The position numbers and the translations under genes are program-made. Under the pieces are notes generated by a model, which was not told where the DNA came from, did no database searches, and saw nothing but the letters and a program-made list of their open reading frames with translations. Source: Synchiropus splendidus (lineage: Eukaryota > Chordata > Actinopteri > Syngnathiformes > Callionymidae). From it: DNA of 64,000 bases. Positions 40,531 to 49,265 of this stretch are shown piece after piece; positions within the stretch are counted from its first letter, which is position 1; the number at the start of each line of letters is the position of its first letter. Location of the stretch: the NCBI RefSeq assembly GCF_027744825.2, contig NC_071339.1, positions 27,265,501 to 27,329,500 of the forward strand, in the 5' to 3' direction.

Positions 40531-41820
40531 ATGGCACTCCTACACCAGAAATCTGCTGAATGCACATTGGCAGAACTGGATTTATTCACGCCGCCGATGA
40601 CACGGCTTTCCATCGAGGACAAAATTTACACTGAAATTGCTCCAGTAGCCGCGATCAGCGATTGAGTTTTTTATACCAGGAGACGGCGAAAAGTATCTAG
40701 ACCTAAACGACACCCTTCTACTCGTGCGTGCAAGAATTACTAACGCCGATGGCACACCGCTGGCTAACGACGCAGCAGTCGGTCTCATCAATTATCCTCT
40801 AAACACAATCTTTGACCAGTGCGATGTGGTTCTGGGGGATCGGATGATTTCGCAGTCCAGTTCCACTCACCCGTACAGAGCTATGATCGAAACACTTCTC
40901 AACTTTTCAGGCGACACTCTTAAAACACAGTTTAGCGCCGGCCTTTTTTACCAAGACACACCTGGGTCGGTTGACTCGATCATCACTGTAAACGGTCCCA
41001 ACGCAGGCCTTAATAAACGGGCTGAGTTCACGAGCAGGACCAGAGAAGTACATCTTCTCAGTCCTCTGCACAGCGACATATTTTTCTGTGAGAGACTGTT
41101 ATTAAACTCGGTCGATTTAAGAATTAAACTCACCAGGGCGAATGATGCCTTCTGCCTGACCGGACCTCGCAACTCCACCTTTCGTCTGAAAATCCTTGGC
41201 ACCTCTCTGTTTGTGAAGAAAGTCACTGTTTCGCCAGCTGTGAGAATACGTCATGCAGCGGGTTTGTTAAAAGCAAATGCTCTCTACCCCCTCTCACGAG
41301 TCAACGTAAAAACATACTCCATTCCAGAGAACTCGAGAATATGTACCCAGGATAATTTATTTCTGGGTTCAAGACCTAAATCCGTGGTTTTAGGGATGGT
41401 GCGTCATGAGGCATTTTCCGGTCGGAAAGATCTCTGCCCGTTCAACATGAATATCTAGCCCTCTGTCAGGACGGTCGACAGATCCCCGCTAAAGCTTTTC
41501 AACCTCAGTTTAACAACGGTATGGCGGTCAAAGAGTTTTATAACATGATTCTAGCTACAGGAAGACATTTGAAGTATCTAAGCATTGACCGCGAAGGTTT
41601 TAACAGCGGATATTCGCTGTTTGCATTTAATCTCAATCCAGCCGATGACAACGACGCTCTCTCAGCTGTCTCAAAAGGGAATTTAAGACTGGAGATGAGA
41701 TTCAGAGTTGCTTCACCAAACACCCTAACACTGATTGTGTACGCTTGTTATGATTCCATTCTGGAGATTGATGCAAAAAGACAAGTGCTGGTGGACTATT
41801 ATTATAAAAGTTATGGATAG
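40531..41820 (+). pseudogene. Polinton major capsid protein, two frameshifts
   Basis: Double-jelly-roll capsid protein. ATG 40531 opens a 45-codon N-terminal frame ending in TGA at about 40663; a small deletion shifts the frame there. The main frame (to TAG at 41456-41458) carries DEKYLDLND-like start, CDVVLGDRMISQSSSTHPYR, NFSGDTLKTQFSAGLFYQD and IKLTRANDAFCLTG. A second small indel near 41440-41450 shifts to the last frame (SVKEFYNMI-like, GYSLFAFNLNPADDNDAL), ending at 41820. Only two lesions separate it from an open gene. The end overlaps the protease start. Confidence 0.87.
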
Positions 41821-42355
41821 TCTCCAGTTACAGAGGCTGCTGAGAGGTCTCATGGGCGACACATTTTACGGTGTGTGGCCTTCGGATAAGTTGCCTCAAT
41901 TGACACAACCCCTCAGACTGCCTGCATATTTCATCGTCAACACACATCCGGCACATAAACCAGAAGTGCACTGGCTGGCTTTAACTCTCAAAGAAGACGG
42001 GAGAACAACTTTCTTTGACTCGTTTGGAATGGGGCCCTACTTTGCACATTACCCTGAAAATATTTTAAAGTTCCTCAAGAAACATTCAGAGGTCATCAAG
42101 TACAACAATGGTCAACTACAGCACCCTCTATCGTTTGTATGTGGTCATCATTGCGTCTTCTACCTCTGTCATCGTGCTAGAGGGCTGTCTATCGGAGAAG
42201 TATTAAGTCTATACAGTGACGATAACTTAAAAAACGACCTCATGCTATACAACTTTGTGAAAGGACATCAACAATGTCTAAAAAGATGTGCACACTGTCC
42301 ATGGAAACAACAAAACTGTTCTCTTCTGTATTTTAAAGACTATTGTAACGTGTGA
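41813..42355 (+). CDS. Polinton adenain-type cysteine protease, intact 180 residues
   Basis: ATG 41813 lies inside the last codons of the capsid gene (8-nt overlap, different frame). Family C5/adenain-like features: candidate catalytic His in PEVHWLAL (about residue 55), acidic residue in FFDSFGM (about 71), nucleophile Cys in CGHHCVFYL (about residue 117) and a Cys-rich C-terminus. Length is near the 180-200 expected. The presumed role is cleaving capsid precursors. AATAAA follows at 42412. Uninterrupted, unlike copy 1. Whether it is expressed cannot be told. Confidence 0.82.
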   Translation: MDSLQLQRLLRGLMGDTFYGVWPSDKLPQLTQPLRLPAYFIVNTHPAHKPEVHWLALTLKEDGRTTFFDSFGMGPYFAHYPENILKFLKKHSEVIKYNNGQLQHPLSFVCGHHCVFYLCHRARGLSIGEVLSLYSDDNLKNDLMLYNFVKGHQQCLKRCAHCPWKQQNCSLLYFKDYCNV

Positions 42356-42411
42356 CTAATCTTATTGTGCGTGTGTGTATTTAAAAAAAATCTGTAATCT
42401 CATAGTAATTC

Positions 42412-42417
42412 AATAAA
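42412..42417 (+). terminator. Poly(A) signal after the protease
   Basis: CAATAAAAC 57 nt after the protease stop, in the 107-nt convergent spacer before the end of the minus-strand polymerase frame. Confidence 0.6.
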
Positions 42418-42462
42418 ACATTTCTTTGATGAAAAGACAATAACTGTGTACAAGACAATTAT

Positions 42463-44592
42463 TCAGGAAACCCATCGAGGTGTTAGAGACAATTTCTTCC
42501 CTTTGGTCACTACACGCGTCAAGCGTCGTTGAGGTGTCACTTTAGGGTCCTTTGGGTCGGGAGACCAGCTCTCAGCTATACTTTTCTTTCGTAAGATAGA
42601 ATTCAATTTAAGTCTCTGATATTGAGCCCTCGATTCAGGATTGGACAGCAGTGTGAGAGGCATTTTAGCTTTAATAATGTGACGAGAGCCCTCTACAAGA
42701 TCTCTGACGGAGTCAAAGTTTATCCGCTGACAAGATTCTTTTGTTTGCGTGATACCTTTAACTTTCATCACAACCATCTTCTGTCCTTTGGTCCTATAAG
42801 CATACGTCTTAGGACCCGCCGAAACAATGTCCTCGATGCTATCCCCATCGAGTTCATCAGTCAGATCACCGAGATAGTTACCTAATTTTAAAGGTGTCTC
42901 GCCGTCTTTCACAACATATATCAAGCTGTCTGGGTCAACGTAGAGAACATTCTCCTGCAATTTCTCCATGTAACTGTACAACTTCAGACGAGCATAAGCA
43001 GTGGTAAAAGCTCCGATAAAAACATTGCTGCTTTTACCAGGAGGGTAGAGACCATTGTAACGCCACTGGATCACAACTTTTTTCTCATCCAGCACGTTAA
43101 AGTAGCTGACCTCGTATTTCCCTGAAAACATGAAACTGAAAAACTCGTTGGGGTCTGACACTACAGAAACCTGAGACATGTTCACTCTCTGACAAAACTT
43201 TCCCCAAAGGCTATTAAGACAAGTCTTAGCCACCTGTCTCTTTGCTGGGTTGTGACAAACCCTGCGACAGTCGTCACAAGTTACCGGGTCTGGGACCTCT
43301 GTCGGGCAAACAGGATCGTGACAAACGCTACAGTGAGCTTTGCATATGTGTTTTGATTTATCTTCATACCCCTTATGACAGCTGACGCAAAAGTAACGTG
43401 TTCCTAACAAACCTTTAGGGTTCTTCACCCCGTAATAGTGTCCCTGAAGTAGAAACAAGAATAAGGGCTCCGAACCATCAGCAAAACCGGTGGCATAATG
43501 CGCTAATGGCTGGTTTGCTGTCGTTTTATTAAACACAACAATTTTACGCCTCACTATCCGTTCAAACAGGGGTATATCTGTGAATATGATAGGTGTTTGA
43601 GAATCTAAACCAGCTTTGTTTAATAATTCCCTCCCCAACTCAACACAATCTTGATACGCACGGTTAGGATTAAGGAGACAAGAAAGGCTGATTGCGACGC
43701 AAAGCTGCTTGGTTCCATCACCACCAACTACATAGAGATGTCGTCTTTTTTTAACAAAAATTTTGGCATCCAGCGTCTTCTCGAGCTTGCGTTTCGCGCC
43801 TCCTCGAGGGATATGTACAATTTGGACCGTTAATTCAATTCTCTTACCCATAGCGATGACTCTGTCAGATTGCACTGTGTTGCTAAGGAGGTCCTCAAAA
43901 GCAGGGTAGATATTTCCACCGTCGCCTTCAACCACAACATTAACGTGTTCTTGAACATCTTCACCTACCACTTCAAGCTGAACCACATCCTCTCGATCTG
44001 CCAGTCTCTGCGCTTCATCAGCCAACTCCCTGACCTGTTGCATCCAACCTCTGTAGAAAGTAGCTAAATCAGGAGTGTCCGGTACAGCAGGACGTGTTAG
44101 CACCCTTCTTATCCTATCGGTGTTAAAAGGCTCTATGACTTCTGATTCAATACCGGTACCTCTAATACAACATCCTTCCTGAAGCGAATCACCGTCATCA
44201 TCAACATTGTCATCGCTACAGTTAGAGTCAGACACATCTACCAGAGGGTCAAGAGCAGTTGTCCCTGAATCAGTCGTCTGCAGATTATCAACAAACCTTT
44301 CTAACCGATCGCCATTGTCTAAAGAGGTATCAGCCCTACCCTCACGAGATGATGCAGGAACCATATTTAAAATTCGGTTATCCTCTCTCTCGCCGAAAAA
44401 AATTGACTCCATGTTTTCATTTATACTCGGATCATAGACCTGCACTACATCCTCCTCAGACACGTTGTCAAACAAGTGAGACAGAAACATACGTGTTGGT
44501 GAAGCACTCTGGTCAATGAGGTGTGGTGTAGTGTCCTGGTTGTGTGTGGATTCAGGGTCAGAACCGGAAGGAAAACCATCATGGTTGGCCAT
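42463..44592 (-). CDS. Chimeric 709-codon frame: polymerase B N-terminus, motifs B/C, and accessory-gene tail
   Basis: Open throughout, but made of three parts. Residues 1-447: Polinton polymerase N-terminal region, acidic at 110-140, then LFLLQGHYYGVKNPKGLLG and a Cys/His cluster (C402, C405, H416, C417, C421, C424, C429, C439, C442). Residues 448-635: motif B (NSLWGKF, 460-466) and motif C reading VDPDS (552-556) where copy 1 has Asp-Thr-Asp-Ser. The exonuclease domain and motif A expected between residues 447 and 448 are absent. Residues 636-709: a tail matching the end of the accessory gene at 2309-2988, replacing the normal polymerase C-terminus. It cannot be a complete polymerase. Either a chance survivor of deletions or a retained fusion. 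Confidence 0.75.
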   Translation of the reverse strand: MANHDGFPSGSDPESTHNQDTTPHLIDQSASPTRMFLSHLFDNVSEEDVVQVYDPSINENMESIFFGEREDNRILNMVPASSREGRADTSLDNGDRLERFVDNLQTTDSGTTALDPLVDVSDSNCSDDNVDDDGDSLQEGCCIRGTGIESEVIEPFNTDRIRRVLTRPAVPDTPDLATFYRGWMQQVRELADEAQRLADREDVVQLEVVGEDVQEHVNVVVEGDGGNIYPAFEDLLSNTVQSDRVIAMGKRIELTVQIVHIPRGGAKRKLEKTLDAKIFVKKRRHLYVVGGDGTKQLCVAISLSCLLNPNRAYQDCVELGRELLNKAGLDSQTPIIFTDIPLFERIVRRKIVVFNKTTANQPLAHYATGFADGSEPLFLFLLQGHYYGVKNPKGLLGTRYFCVSCHKGYEDKSKHICKAHCSVCHDPVCPTEVPDPVTCDDCRRVCHNPAKRQVAKTCLNSLWGKFCQRVNMSQVSVVSDPNEFFSFMFSGKYEVSYFNVLDEKKVVIQWRYNGLYPPGKSSNVFIGAFTTAYARLKLYSYMEKLQENVLYVDPDSLIYVVKDGETPLKLGNYLGDLTDELDGDSIEDIVSAGPKTYAYRTKGQKMVVMKVKGITQTKESCQRINFDSVRDLVEGSRHIIKAKMPLTLLSNPESRAQYQRLKLNSILRKKSIAESWSPDPKDPKVTPQRRLTRVVTKGKKLSLTPRWVS

Positions 44593-44953
44593 AGCGTAAT
44601 AACAATAATAACAATAACAATAAAATAATAATTAAAAAACATTTAATAAACAAAACAACAGTCTCAAAACACAATCACCCGCGATGCAACAGCGACCTCA
44701 AAACACAATCACCCGCAGTGCAACAGCAACCTCAAACCGTAATCACCCATCACTGCTTTTAAATAATGAGGATCCAAATGGACCTTACTGGGGTCGAACT
44801 TCAGTCAGATCAGTCCACGACGTCTGTTACCACCAGGTCCTTGTTGTTTTAGGAGTCTCAGAACTTCAGACACCAGCGCTTTATTCGTGACGTCCTTAAA
44901 GATGAGTTCTGTAACGATAATCATAATATTTAAGACATATGCATCCCTGCTGA
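44593..44953. repeat. Spacer with three ~34-bp repeats
   Basis: 44661-44750 holds three copies of a unit like CTCAAAACACAATCACCCG followed by a GCAACAGC-like word. On minus a TTTAAA (about 44757) could serve as TATA for the chimeric frame. AATAAA on minus at 44880-44885 belongs to the gene at 44954. No other gene seen. Confidence 0.5.
44880..44885 (-). terminator. Poly(A) signal of the minus-strand multi-exon gene
   Basis: AATAAA on minus about 70 nt after the stop codon at 44954-44956; fits the 3' end of the gene whose last exon is 45456-44954. Confidence 0.55.
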
Positions 44954-45843
44954 TTACTCGTTGAAATGGTTGTTAATCTTACCTTCACGTATATTTCTCG
45001 CAGAACGGCGGTATTTACGTGCTTGACGCGCTTGACGTGCTAGACGACGACTCTGTATTTCACTCTGATGAAGACGATGTTCAAGCGTACGTACTCTGAA
45101 TTCAAGCTGTTGTTTTACAGCCGTTGCATCATGGAACGCTAATAGGGTCGGCGACACTGGAGCGTGGGGTCTGTCTTGGGTAGCTGTGACAGAGCGCTCG
45201 GGGGCAGGGGGTAGAGGCAGGGTTTGGTCAGGGGGTGATGCGGCGCAAGTCGACGTTGGTGTCCGGGGTGCTATCCGCGGGTTGTCTGTGGTTGCTGGCG
45301 GTGCTGATGGTGGCGGCGACGGTGGCTGTGGAGGTGCGGATTGCCCAGATGCCGACGTCGAGTCTTCAGTAGGGAACGATCCGGATAGTAGATCCAGAGG
45401 TACTGCGGAAACCAGCGTCGATGTCTCCCACAAAGGCCAAGACCCAGGAGGGAGAGCTGAAACAGAATTTTGACAACAATACAAATGTAAATACAATCTA
45501 GAAGCAAGACCTCGGATAGCAGTTAATATGATATTAATATAAACAGAGTAGTATGAAAATAACCCTAGTACAATATGAAAAAATACGACCTGCGGAAAAA
45601 CAAAATTACGTAATCATATAACCGGTGTTGAGCCGTGTTGTTTTCTAGCGATGGCTATAATAAAACAACAACACGTGTAGCATACATATCAATACTCATG
45701 GACAAAACCATCATCACAACAGAAGCATATCCTAAAGAGCGTTAAAAATAAATAAATAAAAAACTCAATGTATGGACCTACTCAGGACCGTCATTTAAAG
45801 CATAAAAACAAATAGCAAATCACGAATCATTAGTGTATAAGAA

Positions 45844-45901
<58 letters not shown>

Positions 45902-46474
45902 TATAGTATAATACATAGTGTATATGTATTAAAGCACATTACAATTACCTCTAGTGGTCATCATCGTTAAAGCACAGTGTAAATAGCAATCGCGACCTCT
46001 AGTGACCGCCGTCGTTAAAGCATAGTGTTAATAGTAATTGCGACCTCTAGCGACCGGTGACGTTAAAGCATAGTGCAAATAGTAATCATGACCTCTAGTG
46101 GTCAACGTCGTTAAAGCATAGTGTAAATAGTAATCACGACCTCTAGTGGCCGCAGTCATTAAAGCATAGTGTTAATAGTAATTGCGACCTCTAGCGACCA
46201 GTGACGTTAAAGCATAGTGCAAATAGTAATCGTGACCTCTAGTGGTCATCGTCGTTAAAGCATAGCGTAAATAGTAATCGCGACCTCTAGTGGCCGGCGC
46301 CGTTAAAGCATAGTAGTAAAATCACAATGTTGTTTAGCAGTAACAGTTACCCAAACACCTTCAATAATAAAATTACGCTATCTAAAAGCATAAAGCCGGA
46401 ACATAGATAAACCACATTACAGATAACAGGCACCTTGATGCTCTAACACAACGAATTGCAGACACATCATTAAA

Positions 46475-46561
<87 letters not shown>

Positions 46562-47064
46562 ATAGCGAACATACAGCCATTCAGCTGATACTGAACGGTA
46601 GAGATGTGTTGAAAAAAAAATGGAGATTTACATCTTACCAAACGGTGGTGGTGGCGTTGAAGCGACAGGCAGAAGGTGTGGCGTGCTCGTTGCCTTTGTA
46701 TCTGTTTTCATGTGAAAAAATAAATAAATAAATACAGCAGTGAAACGTAAACTATCACTCCAAATGTTTTTTCCCGCCTCCTATCAGCTGAGGCGTCTGG
46801 TGAGTGAAAGAATCCACGAGCGGGCGCCCTACTCCTTCGACCTCTGACTGGCTGTCTGTTTTCATACGCACAGGCGTTGAATAAAACAAAAACATAGGTA
46901 GCTAAATATAAAACACATCAACAGAATGTGCTTAAAATACTTTTTTTGTTTTGCTCTCACCGTCGAACAGTTGGAGCGACCCGTCCAATGAATGATCAGC
47001 ATCCACAGGGTCCGGATGACTTCCCGGTCGTGTCTGATTTCCGGGTTCCGGGTGATCTTTTCAT

Positions 47065-47143
<79 letters not shown>

Positions 47144-48030
47144 CACACATACGCATGTATATACACTTAATAAATACCGCTGTTCTTTACCTAGTCATCG
47201 TAATTATGATTAGAATCGCTGTCTCCTTCTCACCAATGACTCGCGCCGGTCCTGTCTTCCGTGCCGAATTATACCGTCGCTTACGGCTCAGAGAGCGTTG
47301 GTTACTCCCCTTCAGTCGATTTCCTGTACTCGGCCCCGGACGAACTCGTCCTCGCTGTCGATTATTATAATACACGGCGTGTTCTGAGCCTCGGTGCCGC
47401 TGTCTTGAAGACTCGCTCTCGGATTCACAGCCGACAGATCCGCACGGGCATCTCCGTCTTCAAAAGTTACACGCATTAACCGCTCAAGCTCCTCAGCGCC
47501 GATCAGCGTCTCCGGGAAGTTATTCGCGGAGGCGATAATATCTGAAAAATAGAAGTGCGGCTGTTGTAACACATAATAGAGATATTAACAACGAATTATA
47601 AAATAATTCAATATTTTTACCAGTATTACTCTGCGTTAAATGAACGTCACACAGATGAGTGACGACGTCTGTCAATGAAAAGAGACATGGTACGTGATAA
47701 ACATGGCGTAACGTTTTTATTATACTTATATATGTAAATGTAAATACATAGATACACATATATGTATATACTTATATGTATACTGTATAGATATAGATAG
47801 ATGGATAGATAAACAGATAAATATTCACCTACGACGTGCAGAGGAAGAGGCATCCATGGGTAGTCTGGAGTCCTTTTGGAAAGGAGGATGAAGTTCTGGA
47901 AGGTCTGGTCAACAGCGAAGGTTACCCCGGAACTGATGTAAAATGTGGTCTGAATCGGGTCACCTAAATACTCCGTCCGTGTGGGTAGGTCCTCGGTGAC
48001 GTCTTTGTTGATTTGGATCGGGTCACCCAC
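44954..48030 (-). CDS. Probable multi-exon gene of unknown identity (start of model uncertain)
   Basis: Five proposed exons on minus, each with consensus splice sites: about 48030-47829 (donor GTGAAT), 47541 to about 47316 (acceptor TTTTTCAG), 47056-46961 (GTGAGA donor), 46701-46639 (GTAAGA donor) and 45456-44954 (acceptor TTCTGTTTCAG). All tested internal junctions are phase 1, so the frame passes cleanly from exon to exon; the donor of exon 2 is not fixed. Contents: exon 1 GVTFAVDQTFQNFILL; exon 2 PETLIGAEELERLM and the SUMO-interaction-like CIIIIDSEDE; exons 3-5 proline/serine-rich; exon 5 ends in a heptad-like basic helix (QQLEFRVRTLEHRLHQSE, then RRLARQARQARKYRR). I do not recognise the family. 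Its 3' half is the source of the array at 49266-64000. Confidence 0.45.
45457..45846. other. Intronic sequence, nothing recognised
   Basis: AT-rich, with short frames only. 45457-45560 is shared with the start of every array unit (GATATTAATATAAACAGAGT). Confidence 0.4.
45847..45898. repeat. (AT)n microsatellite
   Basis: About 26 uninterrupted AT dinucleotides within the putative last intron. Confidence 0.95.
45945..46310. repeat. Founder-like minisatellite, ~48-bp unit, about 7-8 copies
   Basis: Units of the form GACCTCTAGTGGTCATCGTC then GTTAAAGCATAGTG and AAATAGTAATCGC. Related to, but more diverse than, the 50-bp unit of the large array (GACCTCTAGTGGCCGCCGTC, GTTAAAGCACATTAC). Lies between proposed exons 4 and 5, so intronic if the gene model is right. 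Confidence 0.85.
46475..46559. repeat. (CA)n microsatellite
   Basis: About 42 CA dinucleotides with one CT interruption. The corresponding CA tract in the array units is the breakpoint at which short units rejoin. Confidence 0.95.
47064..47149. repeat. (CA)n microsatellite
   Basis: About 42 CA dinucleotides just upstream (on minus) of proposed exon 3, serving there as the sequence before its acceptor. The array unit boundary coincides with this tract. Confidence 0.95.
47577..47826. other. Putative first intron, AT-rich with TA/TG-rich simple sequence
   Basis: Contains TATATGTAAATG, ACACATATATGTATATAC and GATAGATGGATAGATA words at 47727-47820. No gene. Confidence 0.5.
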
Positions 48031-48035
48031 TCTGC

Positions 48036-48535
48036 CATTGTCGCCAATTAAAGACAGATGTATAAATATTCTAAAGGTGTTTCCAGATGTGGTGGAGACA
48101 GCACAAGATCTGGAATTTGACCCATGACGACCTGGACCATAAGAAGACCAGGATCAATGTCTGCTAGGTAGCTCAGAGGTATGAACCGCGGCGACGTAAA
48201 ACAAATAATCAGATGGAGAACGGACATGGTGACAGAAGCAGGATGCCAAAAAAAGAATGGCTTGGGTCATCCGCTCTGCCATTGTCGCCAATTAAAGACA
48301 GATGTATGAATATTCTAAAGGTGTTTCCAGATGTGGTGGAGACGGCACAAGATCTGGAATTTGACCCATGACGACCTGGACCGTAAGAAGACCAGGATCA
48401 ATCAGTGGAGACTGCACCCCCAAAATGAACTGAAATGTGTAATAAAAGGGGTCAGGGCCTGAGATAGTCTTTGTCACTCTACACCATCGGAGCTGAGGCA
48501 AAGCCAGGTGTAGTTGCGGGCCCAGAGCTCTGTTA
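48036..48535 (-). repeat. ~248-bp tandem duplication around proposed exon 1
   Basis: The stretch GCCATTGTCGCCAATTAAAG...GACCAGGATCAAT occurs at about 48033-48157 and again at about 48281-48404 with a few substitutions. The outer copy has an open frame on minus (48501-48292: YYTFQFILGVQSPLIDPGLL, IPDLVPSPPHLETPLEYS), the inner one is interrupted. Both could be parts of a 5' exon of the multi-exon gene. The reading frame could not be settled. Confidence 0.6.
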
Positions 48536-49265
48536 GGGTAATTAGACGCCTCTGTCAGGGTGTAAATTCTTTTGGATTTTAAGTTGGGGTGTTTTTGGTT
48601 GTCATTCTCACGAGAAAACGAACACGTGGAAGGTACAGAAGTGTATTTCCTACAGCCTAAACAATGTTGTCTGAAGACAATGAGGTCCGCCTTCAGACTG
48701 TCTCTTTTGAAGATTCAACCGTCCAGGAAAGAACTCGCGCCTCCGCAGCAAATTAACTGGTTATCACAGACTCTAAAAATGCATCGTTTCAAACTCACAC
48801 AGGGTGTAAAATTAAATAGACTGATTCAACAGAAACTCATGTGAGTTGAATAGCTGTGTCATTTGAACTAATGCTGAAAACTAAAGTATTTCTTTCTTTT
48901 TTGTTTCATCATTGTTCACTCAACCTTGTTTTCTGAAAACAAAAAGTATTTCTTTCTTTTGTTCTATTCTGAAAACTAAAAGTATTTCTCAAACAAGTTC
49001 AAATTATCTGTTTAAAAGCATTTTGAAAAAATGGTGCATGAGTTGGGTAGCTGTGTCGTTTGAACTATTAGTGAAGACTAAAAAGTGTTTTCTTTCTACT
49101 GTTTTATCTTTAAGAAATATTTCAAGAATGAAAAACTTCTTCATAAGATGTTAAATAACTTCAAAAATGTTTAAACCCGAAATAATATTGTAGCTACTAA
49201 CGTGTTTTGATTATTTAGCCTACAATGCAGAAACAGTTCAAACATTGACTAATGCTGAAAACTAA
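48536..49265. other. AT-rich flank with dispersed AAGTATTTCTTTCTTTT words
   Basis: The word AAGTATTTCTTTC occurs near 48893, 48946 and 49266, and CTGAAAAC(T)AAAAGTATTT precedes it. The same word starts every array unit, so the array boundary sequence derives from here. 48720-48770 (CCGCAGCAAATTAACTGGTTATCA) resembles the start of the Polinton accessory gene at 2340 (CAGCAAATTAACCAGTTATCA). No convincing gene. Confidence 0.45.

Larger units (their letters stand above)
37371..44640 (+). mobile_element. Polinton/Maverick copy 2, partly intact
   Basis: Same gene order as copy 1 in reverse orientation: integrase, penton-like, basic protein, major capsid and protease on plus, then a polymerase-derived frame on minus. 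The left edge begins at CTTCGTATAGCATTACG, homologous to copy 1 near 8345, but the two genes that precede the integrase in copy 1 are missing and replaced by (AT)n. ATPase and most accessory genes are also missing. No terminal inverted repeats found. By eye roughly 90% similar to copy 1. Confidence 0.88.

Noticed and set aside
46770..46870. An additional exon between exons 3 and 4 (SQSEVEGVGRPLVDSF)
   Set aside because: It has a plausible acceptor but no donor giving the phase required by exon 4, so it was left out of the model.
46862..47170. Frames rich in Cys-Val or Thr-His repeats
   Set aside because: Translations of (CA)n microsatellites; no coding support.
48715..48770. Third Polinton fragment (PPQQINWLS similar to the start of the 2309 gene)
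   Set aside because: Only about 20 bases match and no neighbouring Polinton sequence follows; may be chance.
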